Below, piece after piece: positions 1-11,287 of a DNA stretch of 64,000 bases (positions are counted from its first letter, which is position 1; each line of letters begins with the position of its first letter). Both the position numbers and the translations under genes were made by a program. The notes below the pieces were generated by a model. The model worked only from the letters and a program-made list of their open reading frames with translations, was not told the DNA's origin and did no database searches. Source of the stretch: Microplitis mediator (lineage: Eukaryota > Arthropoda > Insecta > Hymenoptera > Braconidae); contig NC_079979.1 of NCBI RefSeq assembly GCF_029852145.1, positions 8,224,642 to 8,288,641 of the forward strand. Direction: 5' to 3'.

Positions 1-660
1 TTCATTTTTGGATTTTTTACTTAAATTACAAAAATAATAGGAAAAAAATTTTTTCAACTTCTGACTTTCAATTAGCTTTCAAGGGGACACACTATAGATT
101 CTAGAACGCCATGTAATTTTTTTCGTTGGGACTACCCCATTTGATCAATTATTTATTTTAAAAACGAGTGGGCCACCTCAAAATGTTGAGTAAAAAAATT
201 TTTTTTTTCTTGAAAAATTTTTTTTTTTTATAAGGTACAAATTCTACCCCCATGGTAAGAAAAACAAAAATAAAGTTTTTTTTTCAACCCACCCTAATGT
301 ATAGTGCAAATTGTAAATATTAGATAATTTATCTAATAATTTGCCGATTGTTATTATTCCATTCGTCGAAGAAATAGTTACACTACTACACTTTTTGTAA
401 CTTAGTAGAAACTAATTTTATTATTAGTTAATTAAAAATTTTCATAAATCTTGTAAGGATTATGTTTACGTGGATCTTTTTAATTTAAGTGTCATTCAAA
501 AAAGATGTAAGCATGAATTCAATCATTGATTTAATTTTTCTTTTTTTTTTTTGTGTTTCAAATTAATTATAATAATTAAGTTTTTCATTTTAATTTTTTG
601 ACCTTTCAGCGAGTTACAATATGAAAAATTAAAGTATCAGAAAAATTTTAGAAATTTTTT
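1..660. other. AT-rich DNA, no gene seen
   Basis: Homopolymer A and T runs, no coding potential and no clear repeat boundary. Both strands carry only short, low-complexity open frames. Confidence 0.6.
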
Positions 661-664
661 AGTG

Positions 665-1110
665 ATTTTTGGAAGGCTGTAACTTGGTGAAAAATGATCG
701 TATCGAGATTTTAGAAAAAGCATTTTGTAGCTTAAAATCTCGAGTTTGGTGCATTTTTTTCAAAATTTTTTAAAAGGTTCGGTTATTGCGCAAACATAAG
801 AGATACTGCGAGACAAAAAATTTTTAACTTTTTTTTTTTTTCCGAAGAGCCCACGGACCGCGGAAAAATTCTTTCAACTAAACGAATGGATAGCTCGTTT
901 AGCAAATTTATTCAGCTTCAATTTGGTTTTTTGTTTAACCTCGTAGGACGTTTTGTCGCAGATATCAGCCTTCAAACAGAAAATAATCCTTTTGGCTTTG
1001 ATCATCGATATTTCAGGTACCAATGATCGCACAGAAAGTAAAAGGGCGGCGTTGAAAACTTGAATAAATTCCCTACAAGACCCTGTCATCATTTTTTGGA
1101 AAAAAAAATT
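665..1110. repeat. Diverged arm of the 2668-4691 foldback family
   Basis: The order of motifs matches the left arm at 2690-3180: a gctgtaacttggtgaaaaat block, a block around tttggctttgatcatcgata, then a gttgaaaact block followed by a poly-A/T run. Divergence is high and the ends are not visible, so this is an old relative and not a complete copy. The open frame on the minus strand here is part of the repeat and not a gene. Confidence 0.6.
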
Positions 1111-1918
1111 TTTTTTATTTTTAACATCCATTAGAAGTAAGTACAAAAAAATGACTTTTTTTGGTTTTTTAGTAAATCAACCGCTACTCTGCAAATATCG
1201 ATAAAAAAAATAATATTGCCAGGGACTTTTTTAGCTTAATGTACCCCCAAGACCCCTGTAAATTTTTAAATTGATCCATCGAACCGTTTTTTAGGAATCA
1301 TCGATCAAATTTTTGCTAAACAATTAAAGGAGCAAGTTTTGTTCCTTTAATTGTGTAATCATAATCAAAATTAAAAAATTATTTTTTTTGGACTTTTTTC
1401 GAAGTTTTGCATTGGTGACTCAGCAAATGCAAATAGTATTTACTGAATACGAAATAGAGACTAAAATTAAATTTGTAAATATTATTGTAAAATATGAAAA
1501 ACAATTGTAATTTATTACGCAATTCTTTATAAATACTGTATGATAGAGTGTTAATAATATAAATTATTCTTATATATTTCGTACACTTGCTTTGTAAGAC
1601 TAAATTACCCACTCTCTATCAATAATCAATAAAGTATTAAGCTGTAAATTTATAAATAACTCAATTAGTGAATGACAAATTAATAATAATAATAATACAT
1701 AAATTATCATAAACATAGATCATTTAAATTTCTGGGGACAAGAACAATTTCCATCATTGAATAAAAAAAAACCAAGTTTATGTTAGATTGAATTATATGT
1801 TTGATCTATTTGTTAATTCATTTTTTAAAACTTTAAGTTATTTCCTATTTTTGTTGTATATAAAATTGTTAAATTAACTTTAATGCTTTCCGCATTTATA
1901 TAACCCTATATATAGAAT

Positions 1919-2421
1919 CCTACCAAAAACAGATTTTCTGTATAAAATCGCGCCAAGTACACTTTTAAAATTTTTTACAATTAAGAAAAGATTCTTTTCA
2001 CAAAAAAATGAATCAAATCGAAAAAATACCAAGTACCTAATATAATTCGAAATCATGGAAAACATTTTCATAGAATTGAACAAAAAATTAAAAAAAAAAT
2101 TTCAATGCACTTGGTGTGCTTATAAACTGGAAAAAAAGAATATCATTCAATTTTATTAGAAAATAATTTTTATGCGAAATCAATTCTAGAAATTAATTTT
2201 GCTTGAATAAATTTAGTAACGCACACCAAGTACATTGAAATTTTTTTAAAAATTTTTTGTTCAATTCTATGAAAATGTTTTCCATGATTTCGAATTATAT
2301 TAGGTACTTGGTATTTTTTCGATTTGATTCATTTTTTTGTGAAAAGAATCTTTTCTTGATTGTAAAAAATTTTAAAAGTGTACTTGGCGCGATTTTATAC
2401 AGAAAATCTGTTTTTGGTAGG
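1919..2421. mobile_element. Foldback MITE, about 200-bp arms
   Basis: The left arm begins cctaccaaaaacagattttc and its reverse complement ends the right arm at 2421. The arms run inward to about 2120 and 2220 and leave a loop of about 100 bp. The same short open frame appears on opposite strands at 1880-2083 and 2257-2475 because it lies inside the palindrome. No transposase is encoded, so it would be non-autonomous. Confidence 0.85.
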
Positions 2422-2667
2422 GTTTGTCTTTTTTTTGTCGTGTTGATTGAGAATGATTTTAATCTACACTATTAGAAATCGAGTTATAATTTAAGACACG
2501 TGAACCTATATTGTTTATAGTATTATTTTGTAGAAACAATAAAATTGTTTGTTAACAATTAGAGTGATAATTTTGTACTGCTAAATATCATAATCTGATT
2601 AATCAATTTTTATAAAACAAAGAGCTGCAGTTGTTTAACGACAGTTCCCTTTAAAGTTAACGTCAAA

Positions 2668-4691
2668 TACACTGGTCACAGAAATTAAGGGATAGAAAAA
2701 AAATCTGAAATTTTTAGGTGATTTTCAACATGCTGTAACTCGGTGAAAAATGGTCGTATAAAAAAAATAAAAAAAGCAAATTGTAGCCTCAAGATTCTAG
2801 TTTTCAGATCTGGACCTCAAAATTTTTTATCATGTACGGTTCCGGAGTAATCATGAGAAAACCAACGAAAAAAAAAATTTTCAAAATTTTTGCTGGTCTT
2901 TCAATACCTCTATGGGCGACAATAAATTTTTTTGAATAATCCGACTATCTGACTTTTCTCGGAAATTTTATGCCCTTTAATTTGGTGGCCTTAAAAAGTC
3001 TCTACGACGATTTGGCGCCGAGTTATCATTGATCAAAGCAAAAAAGTCCATTTTGGCTTTGATAATCAATAACTCCGGATGTATTGGTCCTACAGAGAAT
3101 GGAAGCAGGGTTTTGAAAACTGGAAAACATTCTCTATAAGGCAAAATTAGTGGCATTTGATAGAAAAATTTTTTTTAAAGCGATATTGTTTGGTAAAAAA
3201 CAGGTCAAAATTCACAAATTTAAGGATATTCGGAAATCTTGCTATAACTTTGGATATGAAGGATGAACAAAGGATATCTTCGACTTTTTTTCAACCTCAA
3301 AGTGTCCTGAAAAAACCCTGAAAATTTCAAATCGCTGCGATTTTTCTTTCTTAGTGCCCCGAAGCTTTAAATTTATCGATTTTGTCAAAAATCACCATAA
3401 TTGGTAGGTTCTCGGTTTTTGTTCATTTTTTCGATTTGAAAATGGTTTTTGTACCGATAATCTTCATTTCTTTGATCAAAAAGATCGATTATCGAAAAAA
3501 ATTGGAAAAAAAAAATTTTAAAAAAAAAATTTTTTTTTTTTCAAAATTTTTTTTTTCAAAAATTTTTTTTTTTCAAAATTTTTTTTTTTGTTGTAACTGC
3601 AATGATTTATCATTGTCAAAAAAAATTCCTAAAATTTTTTTTACCGCCGGCATTAGAGTTACCCAAAGGGTATGTTTGTTAAGTTGACATTTGAAGCAGA
3701 TGCAGTTACAGCGGTAAAAAAAATTTTAGGAATTTTTTTTCGACAATGATAAATCATTGCAGATACAACAAAAAAAAAAATTTTGAAAAAAAAATAATTT
3801 TTGAAAAAAAAAATTTTGAAAAAAAAAAAATTTTTTTCAAAATTTTTTTTTTTTCAATTTTTTTCGATCATCGATCTTTTTGATCAAAGAAATGAAGATT
3901 ATCGGTACAAAAACCATTTTCAAATCGAAAAAATGAACAAAAACCGAGAACCTACCAATTATGGTGATTTTTGACAAAATCGATAAATTTAAAGCTTCGG
4001 GGCACTAAGAAAGAAAAATCGCAGCGATTTGAAATTTTCAGGGTTTTTTCAGGACACTTTGAGGTTGAAAAAAAGTCGAAGATATCCTTTGTTCATCCTT
4101 CATATCCAAAGTTATAGCAAGATTTCCGAATATCCTTAAATTTGTGAATTTTGACCTGTTTTTTACCAAACAATATCGCTTTAAAAAAAATTTTTCTATC
4201 AAATGCCACTAATTTTGCCTTATAGAGAATGTTTTCCAGTTTTCAAAACCCTGCTTCCATTCTCTGTAGGACCAATACATCCGGAGTTATTGATTATCAA
4301 AGCCAAAATGGACTTTTTTGCTTTGATCAATGATAACTCGGCGCCAAATCGTCGTAGAGACTTTTTAAGGCCACCAAATTAAAGGGCATAAAATTTCCGA
4401 GAAAAGTCAGATAGTCGGATTATTCAAAAAAATTTATTGTCGCCCATAGAGGTATTGAAAGACCAGCAAAAATTTTGAAAATTTTTTTTTCGTTGGTTTT
4501 CTCATGATTACTCCGGAACCGTACATGATAAAAAATTTTGAGGTCCAGATCTGGAAACTAGAAACTTGAGGCTACAATTTGCTTTTTTTATTTTTTCTAT
4601 ACGACCATTTTTCACCGAGTTACAGCATGTTGAAAATCACCTAAAAATTTCAGATTTTTTTTCTATCCCTTAATTTCTGTGACCAGTGTAT
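2668..4691. mobile_element. 2-kb foldback element with mariner-like ends
   Basis: Two arms of about 1 kb are inverted copies around a centre near 3670-3700. The outer ends read TA-cactggtcacag and ctgtgaccagtg-TA, which looks like a Tc1/mariner-type TIR next to a TA target. The inner parts are long A/T homopolymers. No transposase frame is present. A single right-arm copy of the same family lies at 52340-52930, and a diverged relative at 665-1110. Family assignment rests on the terminal motif and the TA only. Confidence 0.85.
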
Positions 4692-4713
4692 ATACGTCAA
4701 CGTCGGACTTTTT

Positions 4714-5079
4714 CCCTACTAGCACAGTTTGCTTGAGCAAAAGCTTACTGTACAAAAGTTTCGTTGAATTTTTCGTCAATTTTCAGGCAAATTTTCGCAT
4801 CAATTTATTGTTAATTTGACTTAAAAAATTGTAAAGTAATTTTTTACCGTAAAATTGTGGACAATTTTATGTATAAATTTGCTTACCTTCTGAAGTGGTA
4901 TGAATGAACATTACCGACTTTTTTGTGTAGTCAAAATTTACCTCTAAATTGAGGAAAAATTAACCGCAAATTTTTCTTCCCAACTTTTGTTGTCAAATTG
5001 TCGGAAAATTCGGACAGCAAATTTCAGGCCATTTCAATGTCAAAATACAGTCAATTTCAAGCTAAAGTGGCTATTAGGG
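4714..5079. mobile_element. Short TIR element (CCCTACTAGCAC ... GTGGCTATTAGGG)
   Basis: It starts at ccctactagcac and ends at gtggctattaggg, which are imperfect inverted repeats. The interior is non-coding and repetitive (variants of aatttttcgtcaa and gcaaatttcaggc). Related copies lie at 5850-6550, 37494-38416 and 57865-58268. Confidence 0.65.
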
Positions 5080-5663
5080 TTACTGTCAGGCAATGACGTT
5101 AAGTTCATTAAAAGTTTAATTTTAACCCTGAAAGCCACCTGAACCGCAAGTTAATTTCAAGCTACTGCCGTATTCTGAAGCCAACTTGAAAAAGAAAGTA
5201 TTATCCAGCCAAGCTTGCCAGAAACTTTTTCGTTATAAGGTAGCCGAAAATGTTTCACTGCAGAACTTACTGAGTAAGGTGTGGCTATCAGGGTAATTGT
5301 TGTCAAAAATGGAAAAGCCTCAAGTTGACGGATATTTGACAAAAAATTCAAGGAAGTGGTTACGTCCTCAGTGGCCTCAAGTGCCTCCACCTGTCAATCA
5401 ATTAGTGAACTTGAAGAACAAAAATAGCTTGTATACAAGCTGTCGTCAGTAACGAAAATGCCCGAAATTGACAGATATTTGACGAAAAATTCAAGAAAAC
5501 TTTTATTCTAGTTTTGCTGTCAAATTGTCGGCAAATTCGGACAACAAACTTTAGTAATTTTAATTGTTAAATTTCCTGAAATTTGCTGCCCAAATTTGTC
5601 GACAATTTGACAGCAAAAGTTGAAAATATAAATTTGCGGTTAATTTTGCTTCAATTTAAAGGT

Positions 5664-5849
5664 ACCCTGATAGCCAAGTTGGCCGTAACCTGTCACCAGA
5701 TTGGCCGCAAAAATTTGCATTTCCATAAGTTGTCGGCAGTTTCTTGTGTGCAAAGTATCATCCAGCCGAAGCTTACCAGAAACTTCCTCGTTAAGTTAGC
5801 CGAATACGTTTCACTGCAGAACTTGCTGAGTAAGGTGTGGCTATCAGGG
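5664..5849. mobile_element. 186-bp MITE with CCCTGATAGCCA termini
   Basis: It begins ccctgatagcca and ends gtggctatcaggg, with non-coding sequence between. The same terminal pair brackets segments at 58759-59334. It is non-autonomous. Confidence 0.6.
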
Positions 5850-6636
5850 TAATAGCACAGTTTGCTTTGGCAAAACTTTACTTACAAAAGTTTCCTTAAA
5901 TTTTTTGTCAAATCTCCGCCAACTTCGGACTTTTCCGTTTTTTACGACAATTTGTATGCAACATGCTATTGAACTTGACGTAAATTTACTGCTCGAATTA
6001 GAATACAAATTCACTTGGAAAGTTGACTAGAAAAAAGTTGTCTTTAATTTTCAGGAAAATTTTATGTCAATTCATCGTTAATTTCACTCGACAAATTGCT
6101 CAGTATATTTTTACCTTCAAATTGTAGACAATTTTATGTGTAAATTTGCTTACCTTCTGAAATGGTAAGAATGAACATTACTGACTGTTTTTTTTCGTAA
6201 AAGTTTATTTTAAAATTAAAGAAAAATTAACCGCAAATTTTCATTTTCAACTTTTGCTGTTAAATTGTCTGTGGATTCACACAAAATTGACAGTAAATAG
6301 TCTGTTAAGTTGAATTCACTTTGACTACAAGATTACTGTCAGACATTGACGCTAAGTTAATTGAAAGTTTCATATCAAGTTGACGACAAGTTTTTCTGTC
6401 AAATTACATTGCAGCTACTGCCGTATTTTGAAGCCAACTAAAAGGAAAGTATTATATCCAGCTAAGGTTTGCCAGAAACTTTCTCGTTGAGTTAGCCGAA
6501 AGTGTTGCTCTGTAGACCTTACTGAGTAATTTGTGGCTATCAGGGTAGGGTTGATGCAAACTTGATGTAAACTTACCGTTAATTTCAAGTGAAACTTTCA
6601 ATGAGCTTAACCCTAATAGCCACTTTAGCAGTTCGG

Positions 6637-6704
6637 CAAAAATGTGCCACGGCTTGTCTAGGGGAAATATGTACGTTTCCCTAGACAAGCCGTGGCACAT
6701 TTTC
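6637..6704. repeat. Near-perfect 28-bp stem hairpin
   Basis: The arm starting aaatgtgccacggcttgtc (6637-6666) is repeated in inverse at 6676-6703, with one extra G in the left arm and a loop of about 8-9 nt. It sits between two half-copies of the ...agccactttagc terminal motif. It could be a tiny palindromic insertion or a small-RNA-forming hairpin; nothing in the sequence decides between them. Confidence 0.7.
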
Positions 6705-7330
6705 ACCGAGCCACTTTAGCTTGAAATTGCCTGAAATTTGCTGCCCGAATTCATCGACAATTTAACAGTAAAAGTTGGAAAGAAAAATTTGCGGTTAATT
6801 TTTGCTAAATTTAGAGGTAATTTTTTTACTAGAAAAAAAAAGTCGCTAATGTTCTTTCTTATCATTTCAGAAGGAAAGCAAGTTTATACATGAATATGTC
6901 TACAATTTGAGGGAAAAAAAAAACTTAACAATTTTTGAGTCAAATTAACAATAAAATGATGTAAAACTTTGCCTCAAAATTGACGAAAAATTTTTTCTAG
7001 TCAGCTTTGAAAGTGAATTTGCATTCTAATTCGGGTAGTAAATTTACGTCATATTGTACAGCAAGTTGTATAGAGATTTTATGTATAATTTGCTTATCAT
7101 CTGAAATGCAAAGAACGAACGTTACCAACAATTATTTTCTATAAAATATTACCTCTAAATCGAGCAAAAATTGACTGCAAATTTTTCTTTTCAACTTTTA
7201 CTGTTAAATTATTGGCAAATTCGGGCAGGAAATTTCAATGATGTCAAATTACAGTTAATGTCAAGCTAAAGTGGCTATTAGAGGAGTTAATTTGCAGTTG
7301 AGGTGACTATCAGGGTGAATTTCATATCGA

Positions 7331-7683
7331 ACTATAGTAGAAAATATAGACTGGAGCACCACTGGTGGCGAAAAAATTAATCATTGCTATAGAAAAATAT
7401 ATATCATTTACTGAATCATGGCATTTCTTATAAGTTTTTATTCTCTGGCAGTGCCCTTTTCGCATGAAAAAATTTGTAAAATTATTAAAAATGGGGGTGC
7501 TATAGTATATGCTGGCCTAATTTCATTATTTAAATTAGTTCTCATTACTAAAATGGGTAAAGTTTCATAATTTTATGACAAACAATCAATCATCTTTCGA
7601 CTGAAAAAGGAATTTTCTAGAAATTTTGTTTTTTAAAAAAGTTTTTAAAAATTGGAGCTAAATACCGTTCGGTCTACGGTATA
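7331..7683. other. Non-coding DNA upstream of the Helitron
   Basis: AT-rich, no open frame of note and no repeat that I recognise. It presumably contains the junction between the MITE cluster and the Helitron 5' end, which I cannot place exactly. Confidence 0.4.
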
Positions 7684-7769
7684 GAGACACGGCAGGCTCG
7701 CGCCATGACACTTCACACATATACATGTGTGTTTAAACGTGTACTTGGCGCGAGACACTACCGTGTCTC
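7684..7769. repeat. Imperfect dyad near the Helitron 5' end
   Basis: gagacacgg and ctcgcgcca at 7684-7706 are mirrored by tggcgcgag and ccgtgtctc at 7746-7769, around a loop with a smaller acacatatacatgtgt palindrome. Helitron2/Helentron elements are known to carry hairpins near their ends. Its position 64 bp before the first Helitron ATG suggests a terminal structure or promoter element, but the end itself is not proven. Confidence 0.5.
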
Positions 7770-7832
7770 CTGATATCATATAACTTAATATAATTAGTTT
7801 AGTTTTGGATTTTTTATTGTAATAAAATTATC

Positions 7833-8492
7833 ATGGGACGAAGAAAAATTCAACGAACACTAGCTGAAGAAGAAAAAATAAAAAAAGTTCGTAGGGAAAA
7901 AATGAAAGAATACATAAAAAAATATAATTTAAGGCAAAAAATGAAAAGATCAATTGTAAATACATCTATTATAACTGAATCTGTCGCCTCTTGCTCACAT
8001 AGTAATATGAATATAGTACTTGATAGTAATACGGAAATAACTGAATACATAGATGCCTTTGATCTTTTATCTTTTAACAATGTAAACAATGATGCTACCG
8101 TTATTTCTTCTAGGCCATGTGAAACATTAAATTTAGAATTAGCCCAATCCTTAAATTGCTATTCCACAAATGGATATGCTGAATTATCCAAACCGAAATT
8201 ATCTCAATCTAGAAGTCATTATTTAGATCATGATTACAGTGTAACAATTAATGACTCGTCTACTTCAGAAAACATTAATAATCATCATTTCTTACAAAAT
8301 TCTATGCCTGATTTAAATAGTGTACCATCTACATCCCGTGCATTACCGTTAAGCTCAAATCAATTTCAAAATAATTATTTTGAACACAATTATAGTAGAT
8401 CTTCAATACTAAGTGAAACTTCGTTGGGAAATCGATACTGTACTGAACATAATTATAGCAGAACAGCTGACGAACCATCTCACAACGAGTGA
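7833..8492 (+). pseudogene. Helitron replicase-helicase, N-terminal segment
   Basis: The start is the ATG at 7833, followed by a very basic stretch of about 60 residues (MGRRKIQRTLAEEE..., KMKEYIKKYNLRQKMKR) and then a Ser/Asn-rich linker with repeated HNYS motifs (residues about 120-215). Many Helitron proteins start with a basic region before the Rep domain, and the next frame continues into recognisable Helitron sequence, so this is read as the protein's N terminus. A frameshift between about 8413 and 8492 moves the reading into the next frame. The basic segment alone matches no domain I can name. It could in principle be a separate small ORF. Confidence 0.6.
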
Positions 8493-9524
8493 AGTATCAC
8501 TGGAAACTCAACCAGAATTTCCACCGTTATTAAAATCTTTATTTGCCGGAACACATGAAAAATCTAATAATTTCTTTGAACGCATCCGTAATTTTAATAG
8601 TTCCTTCTCCTTTGCTTCATTTAATGCTAATTTAGTGAACTTATCTTCTCAACGACGAGGTCCATATTGTTTTAAAATTCAAGGACAAGTATATTCTCAA
8701 ATGAACACTTCATTGTTTCCTGTGCCTGATGAATCGCAAAGTTATGGCCAATTATTTATTATAGATCCAACAGAAGTTATGAGTTATCGATCTGGAAGAA
8801 ATACGCAATGTGACGCAGATCTTTTAAAAGAAATCGACATAACATTACGTCAATATAACGTTTTTGCACAATCATATCAAATGATGAAAGACGTATTTCA
8901 GAATGAGTCAACAGTAGACGTAAGCGGGAAGATTATTGAACCTGTGTTAAATATGATTTTTACTTTGAAACCAGGTATGGATGCTAGGCGTTACAATTTT
9001 CAAAGAGTAAATGAAGTCGCTGCAGTTTTTACGACTTCGGCCGATGGTGATATTCCTGAATCCTATATTACGGTTCAAAATAAAACAACAAAGACCTTTC
9101 AACGATTATCCACTATGGATCCCGATACTGAACCCTGGAATTATCCATTATTTTATCCATCAGGTAATCAAGGATGGCATCAGTTTATACCTTGTGTAAA
9201 TAAAACTAATCGAAGGGTAACTCGTGCAGATTATTATAAATTTAAATTGGCTGTACAAAATGATTTTAATGTTTTTATAATGGGACGTCGCTTAACTCAA
9301 CAATGGATAGTTGACAGCTATGTTAAAATAGAGAAAGATAGATTAAATTATTGTAAATTTAATCAAAAAAAATTACGCGCTGAATCGTATCAAGGTTTAT
9401 TAGATCATCTTCAAAATCGTGTCAACAATACAGATTTAAATATAGGTAAAATTGTTATTTTACCATCTACCTTTCACGGTTCTCCGCGGAACATGTTACA
9501 GCATTATCAACACGCTATATCTAT
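8413..9524 (+). pseudogene. Helitron Rep region, part 1 (cut by gypsy)
   Basis: This frame continues the Helitron protein. It contains the typical pre-Rep sequence (FNANLVNLSSQRRGPYCFKI, LFIIDPTEVM) and the segment ending SPRNMLQHYQHAISI. That is the well-conserved Helitron stretch lying just before the Rep motif around PDLFITMTCNP. The protein breaks off at 9524, where the gypsy 5' LTR starts, and resumes at 20365 with VRKFGKPDLFITMTCNP. The insertion therefore splits one gene into two halves 10.84 kb apart. The frame itself has no internal stop. The upstream frameshift and downstream stops make the copy non-functional. Confidence 0.85.
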
Positions 9525-10424
9525 TGAGACAATGTGAATTGTCTTCGTCGCCGTCAGCCTTGCGGTTCCCGCTTTTTTCCGTCTCGTTGCCGTCCAATGT
9601 CACATGTCATAGTGCCGTGGTCACATGACAACTCGTTACGTTGACGCATACCGTTTAGGAAGAGGTGGGGACAGTCAGGAAGCGAGCCCTATGCCCAAAA
9701 ATTATCCGTCACCACTTCGATCCTGGATCCGTTAACGTTCAGACGTTATTAATTGTCATACTTGTGATATTTTGTATTTTGTAAACCGCATAATTTTCCA
9801 GGCTATTCACTTGCAAAATAGTATTATTTGTACCGTTCATTAGTTATTAATTATAATAGAATCTAAGCACATAAAATATTATACGTTACCGGCGAGATAT
9901 TCGCGGTAATAATCTTATAAATTAAATAATAAAATCAGTGTACGATAAGGAGTTAGTCCACGTGGCCACTACTGCGTATCCTGCGTTCCAGTCAGGACCA
10001 CTAATATTGTATTCTGCGTGAACCGTCATTGTAAGTAATTGAATTTATTATAATTGGCAATAAACTTGCACATTGTCCTAATAATTTCCCTACTTTATTC
10101 ATTACCTTATTCTATCCTTATTTTAATATACTGGTGAGATTATTTAATACGATAAAGTAATTATTAATTAAGTTAGAAATAATAAGTAAATCAGCTGTAA
10201 GAAAGCAGTATAAAAATTATCAGCCGTGAGGTAAGTTGATAAGCCTTTTTTATATACGTTGCCGAGTTTGAATAAGTGCGGGTCTTTGCTTTGCAAGAAC
10301 CCCAGCCCACTGCTCTGTCCAGTATAAAATAAAAATTGTTAGAGGCCAGCCTAAGCCAGGGTTCAACCCGCGAATTCTGGTGGCTGCTGGTGAAAATCGC
10401 GAAGAGAATAAGCGATTTGTCTCA
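9525..10424 (+). repeat. Gypsy 5' LTR (900 bp)
   Basis: Starts TGAGAC and ends GTCTCA (TG...CA with 6-bp inverted ends). It is collinear with 19465-20364 at a constant offset of 9940 and without indels. The sequence following the LTR, CTATCGTTCG, is also present after the 3' LTR, which makes the exact 3' boundary arguable by up to 10 bp. Confidence 0.9.
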
Positions 10425-11287
10425 CTATCGTTCGAACAGGGACTTTGCAGTAGTTCAAATCGGCAACGAAAAATTTTATTAATTTTTCTCACGGCTTTTC
10501 TTAAAATTTTTACCAAAATTTCTAGTCATAATTAAATTTCTTACCAGTATTAAAAATTTTATTCCCTACATTCGTCTTCATTATTTTCCATCACTCATTA
10601 TTCATCTAATTTCATAAAATATTTAATTACTTCCCCTATTTATTTATTTATTAATCCTATTTATTTATTTATTATAAATTATTTATTATAAATTATTTAG
10701 AAACTGTCATTGTAATATTGTGTGCCGGTTTTGTTCCATAAGATTTTCGTGCGTTGTAACCTTGAGCATATACTAGCTATACGCATCGTAACACGAGACA
10801 CTAGTGTTTATTTGCTTTACAGCTTACAGTCTCTACTCAAGTATAAAGACAGCCTAAAGTAAATAATAAAATAAATACTTAAAATTTTAAAATAAAATTT
10901 TGTCCGTAGTAAATAACTTTCTTTGTGATACAAAAGATTATAAACGTTTCCGGTTTAAAATAAAACATCTTTTGCTCGACAAAATAAAATAAAATAATTA
11001 AACAAACTTCAAATAAAATCTTTGCAGTAATAAATTAAAATTTATGACTCATCAAGAACTCTAATTACCAAAATAAATTATTAATTTACTACATTTAATA
11101 AATAAATAATCTTTACAGCTTTAAATAAAATTTCAACTTGATAATTATTGACAGAATAAAATTCACTCATAATCCGATAAAACTTTAAATAAGTCGGATT
11201 AAACAAAAGTATTAATCATACAATTTTGATAAGTCATTGCTGCAAAGAATTTATTTTGACTAATACAGAAAAATTTTCGGTCAAATC
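10425..11287 (+). other. Gypsy 5' leader, non-coding
   Basis: An 860-bp leader with repeated aaataaaat motifs and no long frame. No canonical TGG-starting primer binding site is visible right after the LTR. Instead the first bases include GTTCGAACAGGGAC, which contains the TTCGAA core of a tRNA T-loop, so priming from an internal tRNA region is conceivable. That is inference. Confidence 0.6.

Larger units (their letters stand above)
5080..7330. repeat. Tiled cluster of CCCTRATAGCC-ended elements
   Basis: Terminal motifs of the types ccctgatagcca and gtggctatcaggg recur at 5281, 5664, 5837, 6534, 6611, 7269 and 7304, in both orientations. Between them lie repeated non-coding segments shared with 57.9-59.5 kb. 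The clearest complete unit is 5664-5849. The open frames at 5157-5390, 5583-5852 and 6452-6706 are repeat sequence and not genes. Confidence 0.65.

Noticed and set aside
3382..3687. Phe/Lys-rich open frame
   Set aside because: It lies in the A/T homopolymer arms of the 2-kb palindrome and has no domain.
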